From WTGU01 sp965242855 (GTDB taxonomy: Bacteria > Pseudomonadota > Alphaproteobacteria > UBA828): a DNA stretch of 64,000 bases. The notes below the pieces were generated by a model, which searched no databases, was not told where the DNA came from, and saw only the letters and a list, made by a program, of their open reading frames with translations. Position numbers and translations under genes: made by a program. The stretch spans positions 744,001 through 808,000 of the forward strand of contig OZ251509.1 of NCBI GenBank assembly GCA_965242855.1. Direction: 5' to 3'. The stretch's first letter is position 1. Each line of letters opens with the position of its first letter. Of this stretch, positions 52,744-61,374 are shown piece by piece.

Positions 52744-53904
52744 ATGGCGTTCGGAATCGGCTCTCCGACCGTGCAGCGGAGCAACCTCTATCACGACCGG
52801 CGCGCGCAATGGCTGGTCTATGTCGTCGCCTTCGGCGCACTCGCGACCATTCCGATCTTCATGGGCGATGATCCGTTCACGCTGAACCAGTTCGCGCGTT
52901 ACGGCGTGTTCGGCATGCTGGCGCTTTCCGTGAGCCTCGTCTGGGGCTACGGCGGCATTCTGAGCCTGGGCCAGGGAATCGCCTTCGGCATGGCCGCCTA
53001 CGGCATGGGCGCGACCATGCAGATGCAGTATCAGGATCCGGAATACGACCCCATTCCGAGCTTCATGCTGACCAACGAGCTCGAGGCGTTGCCGACGGTC
53101 TGGGAGCCCTTCTGGCATACCGAGGTCGGGCTGATCCTGGCGCTCGGGATCCCGACCCTGTTCTTCGTCGTCTTCGGCTTCCTGATGTTCCAGGCGCGGC
53201 TCGCCGGCGCCTTCGTCGCCATCATGACGCTGGCGATGCTGGGTGCCTGGTACAACATGGCCTACGACATGCAGCCGTTCACGGCGGGCTTCAACGGCAT
53301 CTCGCCGCCCAACGCCTTCGAGGCGTTCGGCGTCACCGTGGATCCGTACAGCAGCATGATCTACTGGGTGACGTTGGGCGTCCTCGCGGCCCTGACGCTG
53401 GGGACCAAGGCGCTCCTCGAAAGCAAGTTCGGGACGATCATCCAGGCGATCCGCGACGACCCGGAGCGCGCGCGTTTCCTCGGCTACAACGTCGCCTTCT
53501 ACCAAGTGGTGGTGTTCACGATTTCGGGCCTGATCGCGGCGCTCGCCGGCATCGTCTGGGTCATGATCGTTCAGTACGTCTCGCCGACCTCCCTCGAGAT
53601 ATTCTTCAGTATCACCATGGTGATCTGGGCCGCCGTCGGCGGCAGGCTGTCGCTGTTCGGTGCGATCTTCGGCGCGATCTTCATCAACACCATACAGAGC
53701 TACGTCGGCGACGAGTTCCAGGCCGCCTGGTTCGTGATCCTGGGCACGATCTTCATCGTCGTCGTGCGCTTCCTGCCGAAGGGGCTGGCCGGCCTGTTCG
53801 AGATGGCGGTGGGGTTGATCCCCTGGCGCGGCGGCGGCCCGTCTCTTCCGTCTCTGAGGCTCCCGCGGGCGCGCCCGCCGGCGGAGCGGGAGGGAGCCCC
53901 GTGA
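52744..53904 (+). CDS. Urea/amide ABC transporter permease UrtC-like
   Basis: A 386-residue permease of the LivM/UrtC family with about ten helices. LSVSLVWGYGGILSLGQGIAFGMAAYGMG is the family signature, AIRDDPERARFLGYNVAFYQ is the loop that contacts the ATPases, and AAVGGRLSLFGAIFGAIFIN follows. The loop NELEALPTVWEPFW between helices is typical of UrtC rather than LivM. The C-terminus has a basic, Pro-rich tail. Overlaps the first ATPase gene by four bases. Confidence 0.92.
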   Translation: MAFGIGSPTVQRSNLYHDRRAQWLVYVVAFGALATIPIFMGDDPFTLNQFARYGVFGMLALSVSLVWGYGGILSLGQGIAFGMAAYGMGATMQMQYQDPEYDPIPSFMLTNELEALPTVWEPFWHTEVGLILALGIPTLFFVVFGFLMFQARLAGAFVAIMTLAMLGAWYNMAYDMQPFTAGFNGISPPNAFEAFGVTVDPYSSMIYWVTLGVLAALTLGTKALLESKFGTIIQAIRDDPERARFLGYNVAFYQVVVFTISGLIAALAGIVWVMIVQYVSPTSLEIFFSITMVIWAAVGGRLSLFGAIFGAIFINTIQSYVGDEFQAAWFVILGTIFIVVVRFLPKGLAGLFEMAVGLIPWRGGGPSLPSLRLPRARPPAEREGAP

Positions 53905-54656
53905 GCACCATTCTCGAGGTCCGCGGGGTCACCAAGGCCTACGACGAGTACAAGGTCGTCGACGACTTCGGCTTCGAGGTCGAGGAGGGGGAGCTGCGCT
54001 GCCTGCTCGGGCCGAACGGCGCCGGCAAAACCACGACGATGGACCTCATCACCGGGCGCCAGAAGGTCACGTCCGGCAAAATCCTGTTCCGCGGCCGCGA
54101 CATCACCGGCTTGGCCGAGCACCGTATCGTCAAGCACGGGATCGGCCGCAAGTTCCAGGTGCCGGCGGTGTTCAAGGAACTCACCGTGCGCGAGAATCTC
54201 CAGGTCGCGAACAACCGGAACACCAACCCTTTCTTCAACATGGTCTCGTTCCGCCAGGAGAGCGGGCGCGAACGCCTGGAGGAAATCGTCGAGTTGGTAG
54301 GGCTTCAGGAGCGGCTGGACGAGACCGGCGGCAATCTGAGCCACGGCGAGACCCAATGGCTCGAAATCGGCATGGTCCTGACCCAGGATCCGAAGCTCCT
54401 CCTCATGGACGAGCCGACCGCCGGCATGACCGAGCAGGAGACCCACAAGACCTCCGAAATCTTCAACCGGCTGAAAGGCGAGCGCACGCTCGTCGTGGTC
54501 GAGCACGACATGGCCTTCGTGCGCGAGATCGCCGACATCATCACGCTCATGCATCTCGGCAGGACGCTGGCCGAAGGCCCGATGCACGAGGTGGAAGACG
54601 ATCCGAAGGTGCGCGAGGTCTATCTCGGTGCCGAGGGCATCAGCGATGATGCTTGA
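53901..54656 (+). CDS. Urea/amide ABC transporter ATPase UrtD-like
   Basis: A 251-residue ATP-binding subunit. Walker A is GPNGAGKTT, the signature is LSHGETQWLEIGMVL (the SHG variant typical of UrtD), Walker B is LLLMDEPTAGMT, and the switch His is in VVVEHDMAFVRE. GTG start overlaps the permease stop by four bases; its own end overlaps the next ATPase. It energises amide import together with the UrtE-like partner. Confidence 0.94.
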   Translation: MSTILEVRGVTKAYDEYKVVDDFGFEVEEGELRCLLGPNGAGKTTTMDLITGRQKVTSGKILFRGRDITGLAEHRIVKHGIGRKFQVPAVFKELTVRENLQVANNRNTNPFFNMVSFRQESGRERLEEIVELVGLQERLDETGGNLSHGETQWLEIGMVLTQDPKLLLMDEPTAGMTEQETHKTSEIFNRLKGERTLVVVEHDMAFVREIADIITLMHLGRTLAEGPMHEVEDDPKVREVYLGAEGISDDA

Positions 54657-55344
54657 GCTGGAAGGCGTCACGTCCTTCTACGGCAAGACGCCGATCCTGC
54701 AAGGCGTGAGCCTCTCGGTGGGCGAGGGGCGCTGCGTCGCCGTGCTGGGGCGGAACGGAGTCGGCAAGACGACCCTGGTGCGCACCGTCATGGGGCTGAC
54801 GACGCGCATGACGGGCGTCTTGCGGATCGCGGGCGAGGACGCGGCCGACATGCCGACCCACCGGCGCTCCGAGATCGGCATCGGCTACATCCCGCAGGGC
54901 CGCGGCATCCTCCCCAAGTTCTCGGTGCGCGAGAACATCCTGCTCGGGACCTTCGCGCGCAACGACAGGAAGCGCCGCATCCCCGACATCTGCCTCGATC
55001 TCTTCCCCTATCTCGCCGACAATCTGGACAAGCGCGCCGGCCAGCTGTCGGGCGGCCAGCAGCAGCAGCTCGCCATCTCGCGGGCGCTCGCCACCGATCC
55101 GAAGATCCTGCTGCTGGACGAGCCGACGGAGGGCATCCAGCCCAACATCGTGCAGGAGATCGAGAACACGATCATGCGTCTCAATACCGAGGTCGGGCTT
55201 ACCCTCGTGCTGACGGAGCAGCACATCAGGGTCGCCCGCGCCCTCGCACACGAGTTCGTGATCATGGATAATGGTCTGGTCGTCGAGAAGGGGCCCATCG
55301 ACCGATTGACCGACGAGGTCGTCGACGAATACCTGACGATCTGA
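54646..55344 (+). CDS. Urea/amide ABC transporter ATPase UrtE-like
   Basis: A 232-residue second ATP-binding subunit with Walker A GRNGVGKTT, GYIPQGRGILPKFSVRENIL, signature LSGGQQQQLAISRAL and Walker B LLLDEPTEGIQPNIV; the GIQPxIV ending is typical of UrtE/LivF. The last His motif is TEQHIRVARAL. Start is ATG-ATG, giving MMLELEGV, and overlaps the UrtD gene end by 11 bases. It completes the five-part importer. Confidence 0.93.
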   Translation: MMLELEGVTSFYGKTPILQGVSLSVGEGRCVAVLGRNGVGKTTLVRTVMGLTTRMTGVLRIAGEDAADMPTHRRSEIGIGYIPQGRGILPKFSVRENILLGTFARNDRKRRIPDICLDLFPYLADNLDKRAGQLSGGQQQQLAISRALATDPKILLLDEPTEGIQPNIVQEIENTIMRLNTEVGLTLVLTEQHIRVARALAHEFVIMDNGLVVEKGPIDRLTDEVVDEYLTI

Positions 55345-55385
55345 GTGGCAAGGGGCCGTGGCAGCAGACGCGAGGGAGAGCGAGG

Positions 55386-55826
55386 ATGATCCGCATTCCG
55401 CCGAAGGGAAGTCCCGAAAGGGACCGTCTCGTCGAAGAGCACAAGGCGTGCATCGAATCCATGAAGGGCGTGGCCGGGTGCTCGATCCTGCGCTGCGGGA
55501 CGCAGGGCGACACCACGGAGGTCGGCGGCGGCATCCACGAGGATTTTCAGCTCAACCGCGTTCTGCTTCGGATGCGTGCACAGCCGGCGAAGGACAAGCT
55601 CGTGGTGGTCTGCACCAAGGTCGAGAAGGAGTGGCGCATCGCCCGCTGCTCGGGCATCAGGGGCGTCCCGCCGGCGTTCGTTTCGGACAAGGTCTATGAC
55701 AACGAGCAGGAGCCGCAGCACGACATCTTCCTCATGCGGCTGGACGAGTTCGCGGAGACAGACGGGTTCCCCGAGCACTTCCATCAGGGCTGGAAGCGCC
55801 GCGACGACAATTGGGCTGCGACCTGA
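55386..55826 (+). CDS. N,N-dimethylformamidase small-subunit-like protein
   Basis: A 146-residue soluble protein. Its position directly before the large subunit and its size (known small subunits are about 130 residues) point to the alpha/small subunit of dimethylformamidase. By eye the middle resembles the Paracoccus small subunit as I recall it: LNRVLLRMRAQPAKDKLVVV, a short WRIARCSGIRGVPP like YRIAT...GKLPV, and HDIFLMRLDEF like HAVFLRRIEDV. The small subunit is mostly helical and is needed to stabilise the large subunit. GAGAGCGAGG lies before the ATG. No catalytic residue is expected here. Confidence 0.65.
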   Translation: MIRIPPKGSPERDRLVEEHKACIESMKGVAGCSILRCGTQGDTTEVGGGIHEDFQLNRVLLRMRAQPAKDKLVVVCTKVEKEWRIARCSGIRGVPPAFVSDKVYDNEQEPQHDIFLMRLDEFAETDGFPEHFHQGWKRRDDNWAAT

Positions 55827-55926
55827 GCGCCGCGCGCCCCGGCACGACGAAAACGAAATCCTGCGAGACGACTGAACAGGCGCGCGCGGCCGGCGGACCG
55901 GGGCCGCGCCCGAGGGGAGACACCCG

Positions 55927-58332
55927 ATGGCTTGGATGAGACTGACGGGATATGCGGACAAATTCGGCGTTCATCCCGGCGACACGATCCGTTTCTACGT
56001 GAATTGCGACGGGCCGAAGGAATACGCCGCGCAGCTCGTGAAGATGATCCACGGCGACACCAATCCGCGCGGGCCGGGCCTGATCGAGCGCAAGAGGCGG
56101 GCGCCGTTCAATGGCGCGCACAAGGGGCGGCGCCAGATCATCCACAGCGGCTCCTACGGCTACGTCGAGGACAACCCGCAGCTGCGCGTCCGGAGCTTCA
56201 CGGTGCAGTGCTGGGTCTGGCCCACGACTCCGAAGACCCATCCGAAATACTGGAAGCACGGCGCGCAGGGCCTCGTCACCAAGTGGCACAGGAACAAGGG
56301 CTACGGCCTCTTCATCAACGAGGAGGGCTGTGCCGAGCTCCGCATCAACGGGACGAAGATCACCACCGGCGCGCCCCTTCGGGATCACGCCTGGCATTTC
56401 CTCGCCGCGTCCTATGACGCCAAGTCGGGCCAGGCGATCCTCTACCACGAGCCGCAGGTCGTCTATGCGCTGGACCCGGCGATCAAGCTGGCCAAGGCCA
56501 AGGTGGCCGGACCGATCCGGCACGACGCCAGCCCCGCCGTCATCGCCGGCTATGTCGCCCGGCACAGCAAGGATCCGACGGCCCGCTCTTCGGTCCCCGC
56601 CGGCATCGTCATCGCCGGCCACTACAACGGGAAGATCGACAGCCCCCGCATCTGCGACCGCGCGCTCAGCCGGCAGGAGATCGAGACGATGAAGCTCGGC
56701 ACCCAGCGCGGCCTGACCGAGCGGCGCAACTCCGGCCCGACCGGGGCGTTGTCGGAAACCATCGTCGCGGCGTGGGATTTCTCTGACGGGATCGACACGA
56801 TCGTGGCCCGCGACCAAGGCCCCTACCGCTTCGACGCGCAAATCGTCAATTGCCCGACCCGCGCCATGACCGGCCATAACTTCTCGGGCGACAACTTCGA
56901 CTGGAAGCACGCGCCCCACGAATACGGTGCGATCCATTTCCATGACGACGACGTGGACGACGCGCGTTGGGAAGTCGATTTCGAGTGGACCGTTCCGGCG
57001 GGGTACGAGAGCGATTCCTACTGCGTGAAGCTCACCACGAAGGAAGGCGACGAGGATTACATCCCGTTCTTCGTCGTGCCCCGGCCGGGCGAGGAGCAGT
57101 CCAAGATCGCGGTGATGATGCCGACGATCAGCTACATGGCCTACGCCAACGAACACCTCGCCAACAACGCCGGCGGGGCGGAGCTCCTCGTCTATCGCGT
57201 GCCGATCATGCAGCACCAGAACATGTTCCTGGCCGAGCACCGGGAATATGGCGGCTCGATCTACGACACGCACACCGACGGAAGCGGCCTCTGCCTTTCG
57301 TCGCGCCTGCGGCCGATCCTCAGTATCCGCCCGCAATACGACCACTTCCTCATGCAGGCGCCGTGGCAATACCCGGCCGATCTGCACCTCATCTACTGGC
57401 TCGACAAGCTCGGATACAAATACGACGTCATCACCGACGAGGACGTGAACTACGACGGCCTCGCGCGTCTGGAGAACTACAACGTCGTGATCACGGGCTC
57501 GCATCCCGAGCACAATTCCGGCCCGCAGCTCGATGCCATCCACGACTACACCCAGCGCGGCGGCCGGTTCATGTACATGGGCGCCGACGGCTTCTACTGG
57601 ATCCACTCCTACCATCCGGCCTACGATCATCTCGGCCGCGGCGTGATCACCGAGATGCGGCGCTGCGAATCCGGAATCCGGACATGGCGTGCCGATCCGG
57701 GTGAGTACTACCACCAGTCGACCGGCGAGCTCGGCGGCATGTGGCGCTATCGCGGGCGCTACCTGCATTCCGTCGCCGGCACCGGCATGTCTTCCGAAGG
57801 CTTCGACATTTCGAGCTACTACTCGCGGACGCCGGAGAGCAATGACCCGCGGGTCTCCTGGGCCTTCGAGGGCATCGATTACGACGAGAGGATCGGCAAT
57901 TTCGGCCTCGTCGGCGGCGGCGCGGCGGGAACCGAGCTCGACATCGTCGACACCATGCTGGGCTCGCCGCCGCACACGCTGATCGTCGCCACCTCGGCGG
58001 GCCGGCACACGGAAGCCTATCTGCTCGTGATGGAGGATTTCGGCTTCAACCAGCAGGGCCTGGACGGCACCCAGCATCCGCGGGTCCGTTCCGACATCGC
58101 CTATCACGAGACGCCCAACGGCGGCGCGTGCTTCGCCTTCAGCTCGATCGCCTTCTGCGGATCTCTGCCGTGGAACAACGGCAACCCCGCCAAGAACAAC
58201 GTCTCGCGGCTGGTGAAGAACGTGCTCGACCGCTTCTCCAAGGACGGGCCGCTGCCGCCGCCGCCGAGCGGTGCGATCCGGCACCGCGGACGCGCCGATT
58301 ACGATCCGCCGATGAACAAGAAGCGGAAGTAG
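55927..58332 (+). CDS. N,N-dimethylformamidase large subunit
   Basis: An 801-residue homologue of the catalytic subunit of dimethylformamidase, which hydrolyses N,N-dimethylformamide (and related formamides) to dimethylamine and formate. Residues about 95-250 form a ConA/LamG-like lectin domain (FTVQCWVWP, GYGLFINEEG, WHFLAASYD). The C-terminal half contains the enzyme core. The published Paracoccus enzyme uses one iron held by two Tyr and one Glu; the equivalent residues here appear to be Tyr406 (YMAYANEH), Tyr446 (SIYDTHTDGSG) and Glu528 in TGSHPEHNS, with His526 beside it. All are present, so activity is plausible, though the true substrate could be another small amide. The ribosome site is AGGGGAGA. 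Confidence 0.85.
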   Translation: MAWMRLTGYADKFGVHPGDTIRFYVNCDGPKEYAAQLVKMIHGDTNPRGPGLIERKRRAPFNGAHKGRRQIIHSGSYGYVEDNPQLRVRSFTVQCWVWPTTPKTHPKYWKHGAQGLVTKWHRNKGYGLFINEEGCAELRINGTKITTGAPLRDHAWHFLAASYDAKSGQAILYHEPQVVYALDPAIKLAKAKVAGPIRHDASPAVIAGYVARHSKDPTARSSVPAGIVIAGHYNGKIDSPRICDRALSRQEIETMKLGTQRGLTERRNSGPTGALSETIVAAWDFSDGIDTIVARDQGPYRFDAQIVNCPTRAMTGHNFSGDNFDWKHAPHEYGAIHFHDDDVDDARWEVDFEWTVPAGYESDSYCVKLTTKEGDEDYIPFFVVPRPGEEQSKIAVMMPTISYMAYANEHLANNAGGAELLVYRVPIMQHQNMFLAEHREYGGSIYDTHTDGSGLCLSSRLRPILSIRPQYDHFLMQAPWQYPADLHLIYWLDKLGYKYDVITDEDVNYDGLARLENYNVVITGSHPEHNSGPQLDAIHDYTQRGGRFMYMGADGFYWIHSYHPAYDHLGRGVITEMRRCESGIRTWRADPGEYYHQSTGELGGMWRYRGRYLHSVAGTGMSSEGFDISSYYSRTPESNDPRVSWAFEGIDYDERIGNFGLVGGGAAGTELDIVDTMLGSPPHTLIVATSAGRHTEAYLLVMEDFGFNQQGLDGTQHPRVRSDIAYHETPNGGACFAFSSIAFCGSLPWNNGNPAKNNVSRLVKNVLDRFSKDGPLPPPPSGAIRHRGRADYDPPMNKKRK

Positions 58333-58399
58333 GGCGCACGGCGGGCGAAGGGCCGGGCCGCGTGCGCGGCCCTGTTCGGGGCGGAACGACGGCGTGACG

Positions 58400-59515
58400 A
58401 TGCGTCCCGACCTCGGCTATTTCGACGAAGGGGCAAACCTGGAAGATCCGGCCCTCTACGGGCCTGCGCGGGCGCGCTTCGGCGCGGCGCGCATCCTGAC
58501 TCCGATCGCTTTCCGCTCCAAGGTTTTCGCGGATCTCGAGGACGAGAAAATCTGGACCCGTAGCTGGGTCTGCATCGGCTCCCGACATGAAATCCCGAAC
58601 GCGGGCGACCTGCTGCCCTACACCGTGGGCAACCATGGCGTTCACGTCCAGCAGGGGCCCGACGGGCCGACCGGGCGGTTCAACCTCGCTCAGCACGGCG
58701 GCTGCCGGGCCGTGCCTGCGCAATGCCGGACGGGCTCCAAGACCAGATGCTCGTTCACCTCCTGCGGCTACAGTCGCGACCGCGACGCGATCCGCGCGGA
58801 CGAGCTCGGCGCCGACACGCCGGCGATGCGGCAGTATCTCGGCTTCCGCCCGGACCGCCTGTTCCCGGTCGCGGTGGACAGCTGGGGGCCGCTTCTCTTC
58901 GTCAATCTCGACCGGGAAGCCGAATCGTTTCCCTGCCGTCTGGGCCGCGCAGCCGCGGCGGTGGGGCTCGACGATGCCGCCGGGTGGGGCGAGTCGGCGG
59001 GCTTCCGGGCCGACTATGCGAGCAACTGGAAGCTTCTGGCCCATGCGCTTGTCCGCCGCCTCGCGCCGGGGGGTGGCGCGTGCGCGGGCGGTGCCCATAC
59101 GATCGTCGCACGGCTGAAGGCGGAGGCGGTGGTGGGGGAGCCTGCGACGCTGTGCTGGCTCTTTCCCAACCTCGTCGTGCTGCGGTGGCGCGCGCGGATG
59201 GCCGGCGTCGTGTTCCAGCCGACCGGCATCGCGGAGACGCAGGTCCGGGTTCGCGTCGCCGCCGACTCGCCGGTCGCTCCCGCCTTCGTCGCCGCGCTGC
59301 GGGCGGTGCTGGACGAGGCCGGCGGCGCGGCGGCGGCGCGTCAGGGCGCGCTGGAGCGTTTCGGCACGCCGTCGCGGCCCGAGACCAGCCTGGACGACCT
59401 CCCTGCCGAAGAGGACCGCGCGGCCCATGCGTTCCAGAAATACCTGATCGCACGGGTGCTGAAAAAGTGGCCGCACCACGGGGCGGCCCCGCTCTATTCC
59501 GGCGCCGCGTGTTGA
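58400..59515 (+). CDS. Rieske oxygenase alpha-subunit-like protein lacking most metal ligands
   Basis: A 371-residue protein with the overall order of a ring-hydroxylating oxygenase alpha subunit: DEKIWTRSWVCIGSRHEIPN, a Rieske-like region, then a SRPBCC-like domain starting at ASNWKLLAHAL. The Rieske site normally reads CxH...CxxH; here the first Cys is Ala (LAQHGGCR), the His is kept, the next Cys is present (TSCGYSRD) but the last His is Ser. In the catalytic domain NWKL is kept, but the two iron His of the usual ENxxxxYHxxxxH are gone. It is therefore probably a non-enzymatic homologue. It follows the dimethylformamidase gene by 67 bases. Start may be GTG 58394 or ATG 58400. Confidence 0.7.
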   Translation: MRPDLGYFDEGANLEDPALYGPARARFGAARILTPIAFRSKVFADLEDEKIWTRSWVCIGSRHEIPNAGDLLPYTVGNHGVHVQQGPDGPTGRFNLAQHGGCRAVPAQCRTGSKTRCSFTSCGYSRDRDAIRADELGADTPAMRQYLGFRPDRLFPVAVDSWGPLLFVNLDREAESFPCRLGRAAAAVGLDDAAGWGESAGFRADYASNWKLLAHALVRRLAPGGGACAGGAHTIVARLKAEAVVGEPATLCWLFPNLVVLRWRARMAGVVFQPTGIAETQVRVRVAADSPVAPAFVAALRAVLDEAGGAAAARQGALERFGTPSRPETSLDDLPAEEDRAAHAFQKYLIARVLKKWPHHGAAPLYSGAAC

Positions 59516-59529
59516 CGCGGGGCCGCCCA

Positions 59530-59835
59530 ATGGTTTTCAGCGTTCAGCAGATCAAATACGAGATCCTCACCTACATGAAGGAGTGCGGCGGGGATTTCGG
59601 CGATTACTATGTCGGGATCGCGGCGGATCCGAAGAAGACCCTCTTCGAAAGGCACAACGTGGACGAGGACGCCGACCCCTGGCTCTACAAACAGGCCCTG
59701 ACGTTCCAGGCGGCGCAAACGGTGCAGGATTACTTCCTGGGGCGGCTCAAATCCGACGGCGAGCCCGTGCTCGAGGGCGGCGAGGATATGGATTGTGTCT
59801 ACGTCTACAAGAAGAGCGAGCGGACGGCACCCTAG
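59530..59835 (+). CDS. Hypothetical protein at the end of the amide operon
   Basis: A 101-residue soluble protein starting MVFSVQQIKYEILTYMKECG, with FGDYYVGIAADPKKTLFERH and an aromatic, acidic C-terminal part ending VYVYKKSERTAP. I do not recognise the family. The pattern of a short helix, then YVGIAxDP...LF.RHxV, is reminiscent of small GIY-YIG-like or regulatory domains, but no catalytic motif is clear. It begins 14 bases after the Rieske-like gene and its end overlaps the possible GTG start of the next gene, so it is likely co-transcribed. Confidence 0.7.
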   Translation: MVFSVQQIKYEILTYMKECGGDFGDYYVGIAADPKKTLFERHNVDEDADPWLYKQALTFQAAQTVQDYFLGRLKSDGEPVLEGGEDMDCVYVYKKSERTAP

Positions 59836-60535
59836 CGGCGGGAGGAGGCCGAAGACGCGCCGGGACGAGGCCACCGCCGTCGAGGAAGGCCGGCGCGCCT
59901 ACATGGCGCGCGACTTCGCGCGGGCGCGCGAATTGTGGCTGCCGCTCGCCGAGGCCGGCAACGCCGAGGCGCAAGCCTGGGTGGGGTCGCTCCACGCCAA
60001 CGGCGACGGCGTCGAGGCCGACGCGGCGGCGGCGTTCGCCTGGTATCTCAAGTCCGCGGAAGGCGGGAACGTGCCCGCCCGCAGCAACGTCGGCGCGATG
60101 TACGCCATGGGAAACGGCGTCGCCAGGGACATGGCCGAGGCGCTGCGCTGGCTGCGCCGGGCCGCCCGCGGCGGCGACGCCAATGCGCGGTTCAATCTCG
60201 GCGTGCTCTACGGCCGGGGCGACGGCGTTCCGCGCGATCAGGCGCGCGCCGCCGTGTGGTATCGCAAGGCCGCGGAAAGCGGCCACTATCCCTCGCAAGC
60301 CCGTCTCGGCCACATGTATGCGACGGGCCAGGGGGTGAAGCGCGACCGCGTTCAGGCCTTTCTCTGGCTCTCGCTCGCCGCCCGCCACGGCATCGGCGCG
60401 GCGCTCGAGGCGCTGGAGTCGGTCGTCAAGGAGATGTCGTCGGACGAGAAGGCCGAGGGCGCGCGCCTCGTCGCCCGGTGGGGCGGCCCGGCCGGCGACT
60501 CCGCCCGGTTCCCCATCGACCCTGTCCCCGGCTGA
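59795..60535 (+). CDS. Sel1-repeat (SLR) protein
   Basis: A 246-residue protein with four to five Sel1-like repeats, each about 36 residues with the A-x-x-x-LGxxYxxGxGVxxDxxxAxxWxxxAA pattern (for example SNVGAMYAMGNGVARDMAEA and FNLGVLYGRGDGVPRDQARA). These alpha-solenoids bind other proteins. No signal peptide is clear. The start is uncertain: GTG at 59795 overlaps the upstream gene by 41 bases, and the next good candidate is ATG at 59903, inside the first repeat. A purine-rich stretch GGGAGGAGG at about 59838-59848 has no start codon after it, so a rare start codon is possible. Confidence 0.8.
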   Translation: MSTSTRRASGRHPSGGRRPKTRRDEATAVEEGRRAYMARDFARARELWLPLAEAGNAEAQAWVGSLHANGDGVEADAAAAFAWYLKSAEGGNVPARSNVGAMYAMGNGVARDMAEALRWLRRAARGGDANARFNLGVLYGRGDGVPRDQARAAVWYRKAAESGHYPSQARLGHMYATGQGVKRDRVQAFLWLSLAARHGIGAALEALESVVKEMSSDEKAEGARLVARWGGPAGDSARFPIDPVPG

Positions 60536-60538
60536 CGG

Positions 60539-61003
60539 TCACCCGCCGCCGGGCGCCCGGCATTCGATCCGGTCGATCGTCCCGGTCCTGTCGTTCACGG
60601 CGATGCGGAACGCGCGCGTGGGCAGCTTCTCCCAGAGGCCGGAGATCGGGGCGGGGCAGGCGTTTTCCGGGCCGATCTCGCCCGGCCGCGCGGCTTGGCC
60701 GTGGCGGTCGCTGGCGATGCCCGGCGCGAAGTGAAGAGATAGCGCGATGGCCCCGCTGTCGTCGCGGGCGGCCTCGCCGACTTCCCAGCCCGCAGGAAGG
60801 TCGTGCGAACGGTAGTGGCTCTCAAGCGCGCGCAAGCCGGCCCGGTCGTCGGGAGCGGCGGCGCCGTCCGCTTCCGCAGGGCGCCGGTCAAGCTGCCGAC
60901 CCGTCTCGTAGATCACCACGAGGAGCAGGAGGAGGCCCACGACGACGCCGTAGCGGAGCCACCGCCGCTTCGTCGGAGGCGACTTGGGGGCACCGTATCG
61001 CAC
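60539..61003 (-). CDS. Membrane-anchored hypothetical protein
   Basis: A 154-residue protein with a basic N-terminus (KSPPTKRRWLR), one membrane helix at about 18-34 (YGVVVGLLLLLVVIYE) and an external domain of about 115 residues. The domain has WEVGEAARDDSGAIALSLHF, two Cys (ENACP and IECRAPGGG) that could form a disulfide, and no recognised motif. It would sit on the periplasmic face. The gene converges on the Sel1 gene with only three bases between. Confidence 0.6.
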   Translation of the reverse strand: MRYGAPKSPPTKRRWLRYGVVVGLLLLLVVIYETGRQLDRRPAEADGAAAPDDRAGLRALESHYRSHDLPAGWEVGEAARDDSGAIALSLHFAPGIASDRHGQAARPGEIGPENACPAPISGLWEKLPTRAFRIAVNDRTGTIDRIECRAPGGG

Positions 61004-61079
61004 CGCCGTCTTTCCGTCGTATCCTGGCGGGCCGCGGCCCGCGCGGGGCCAGGATAGCCACCTCGGCCAGGAGAAGGAA

Positions 61080-61358
61080 ATGACGAACGTCCCTCCGAAC
61101 GTCCAACGGGAGCTCGACAGGCGCGACGAGACGATCCTCGCGCTGGAGATGCTGACCGTCGATCAGGCGTGCCGCATGCTGGCGCTGGAAGCCGTTCTCC
61201 GCGCGCTCCTGCCGGCGCGGAAGAAGCTTTCCGCGGAGAAGATCGACGCCCACATCGCCGCCGCCGCGGCGCGTTTCCGGGATCGCTTCGAGGGCGCCAG
61301 CGTCGCCGGCTTCACCGACCGGGCCAAGCGCATCGCGGCGGAGCTGGTCGGGTCGTAA
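61080..61358 (+). CDS. Hypothetical helical protein
   Basis: A 92-residue protein, MTNVPPNVQRELDRRDETIL to the end, mostly predicted helical: LTVDQACRMLALEAVLRALLP and KIDAHIAAAAARFRDRFEG. There is no signal peptide, membrane segment or known domain. GGAGAAGGAA lies directly before the ATG, so translation is likely. It is convergent with the pyroglutamyl peptidase gene (16 bases apart). Unrecognised. Confidence 0.65.
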   Translation: MTNVPPNVQRELDRRDETILALEMLTVDQACRMLALEAVLRALLPARKKLSAEKIDAHIAAAAARFRDRFEGASVAGFTDRAKRIAAELVGS

Positions 61359-61374
61359 CCGCCTGCGCCGCGCT

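Noticed and set aside
50353..55344. Assignment as a true urea transporter
   Set aside because: No urease or nickel genes are present; the neighbouring dimethylformamidase makes another amide more likely. The Urt-like label is kept only for family.
59530..59835. GIY-YIG nuclease domain in the small protein
   Set aside because: YYVGIAADP has a loose resemblance, but the conserved Arg and Glu positions of that family are not visible.
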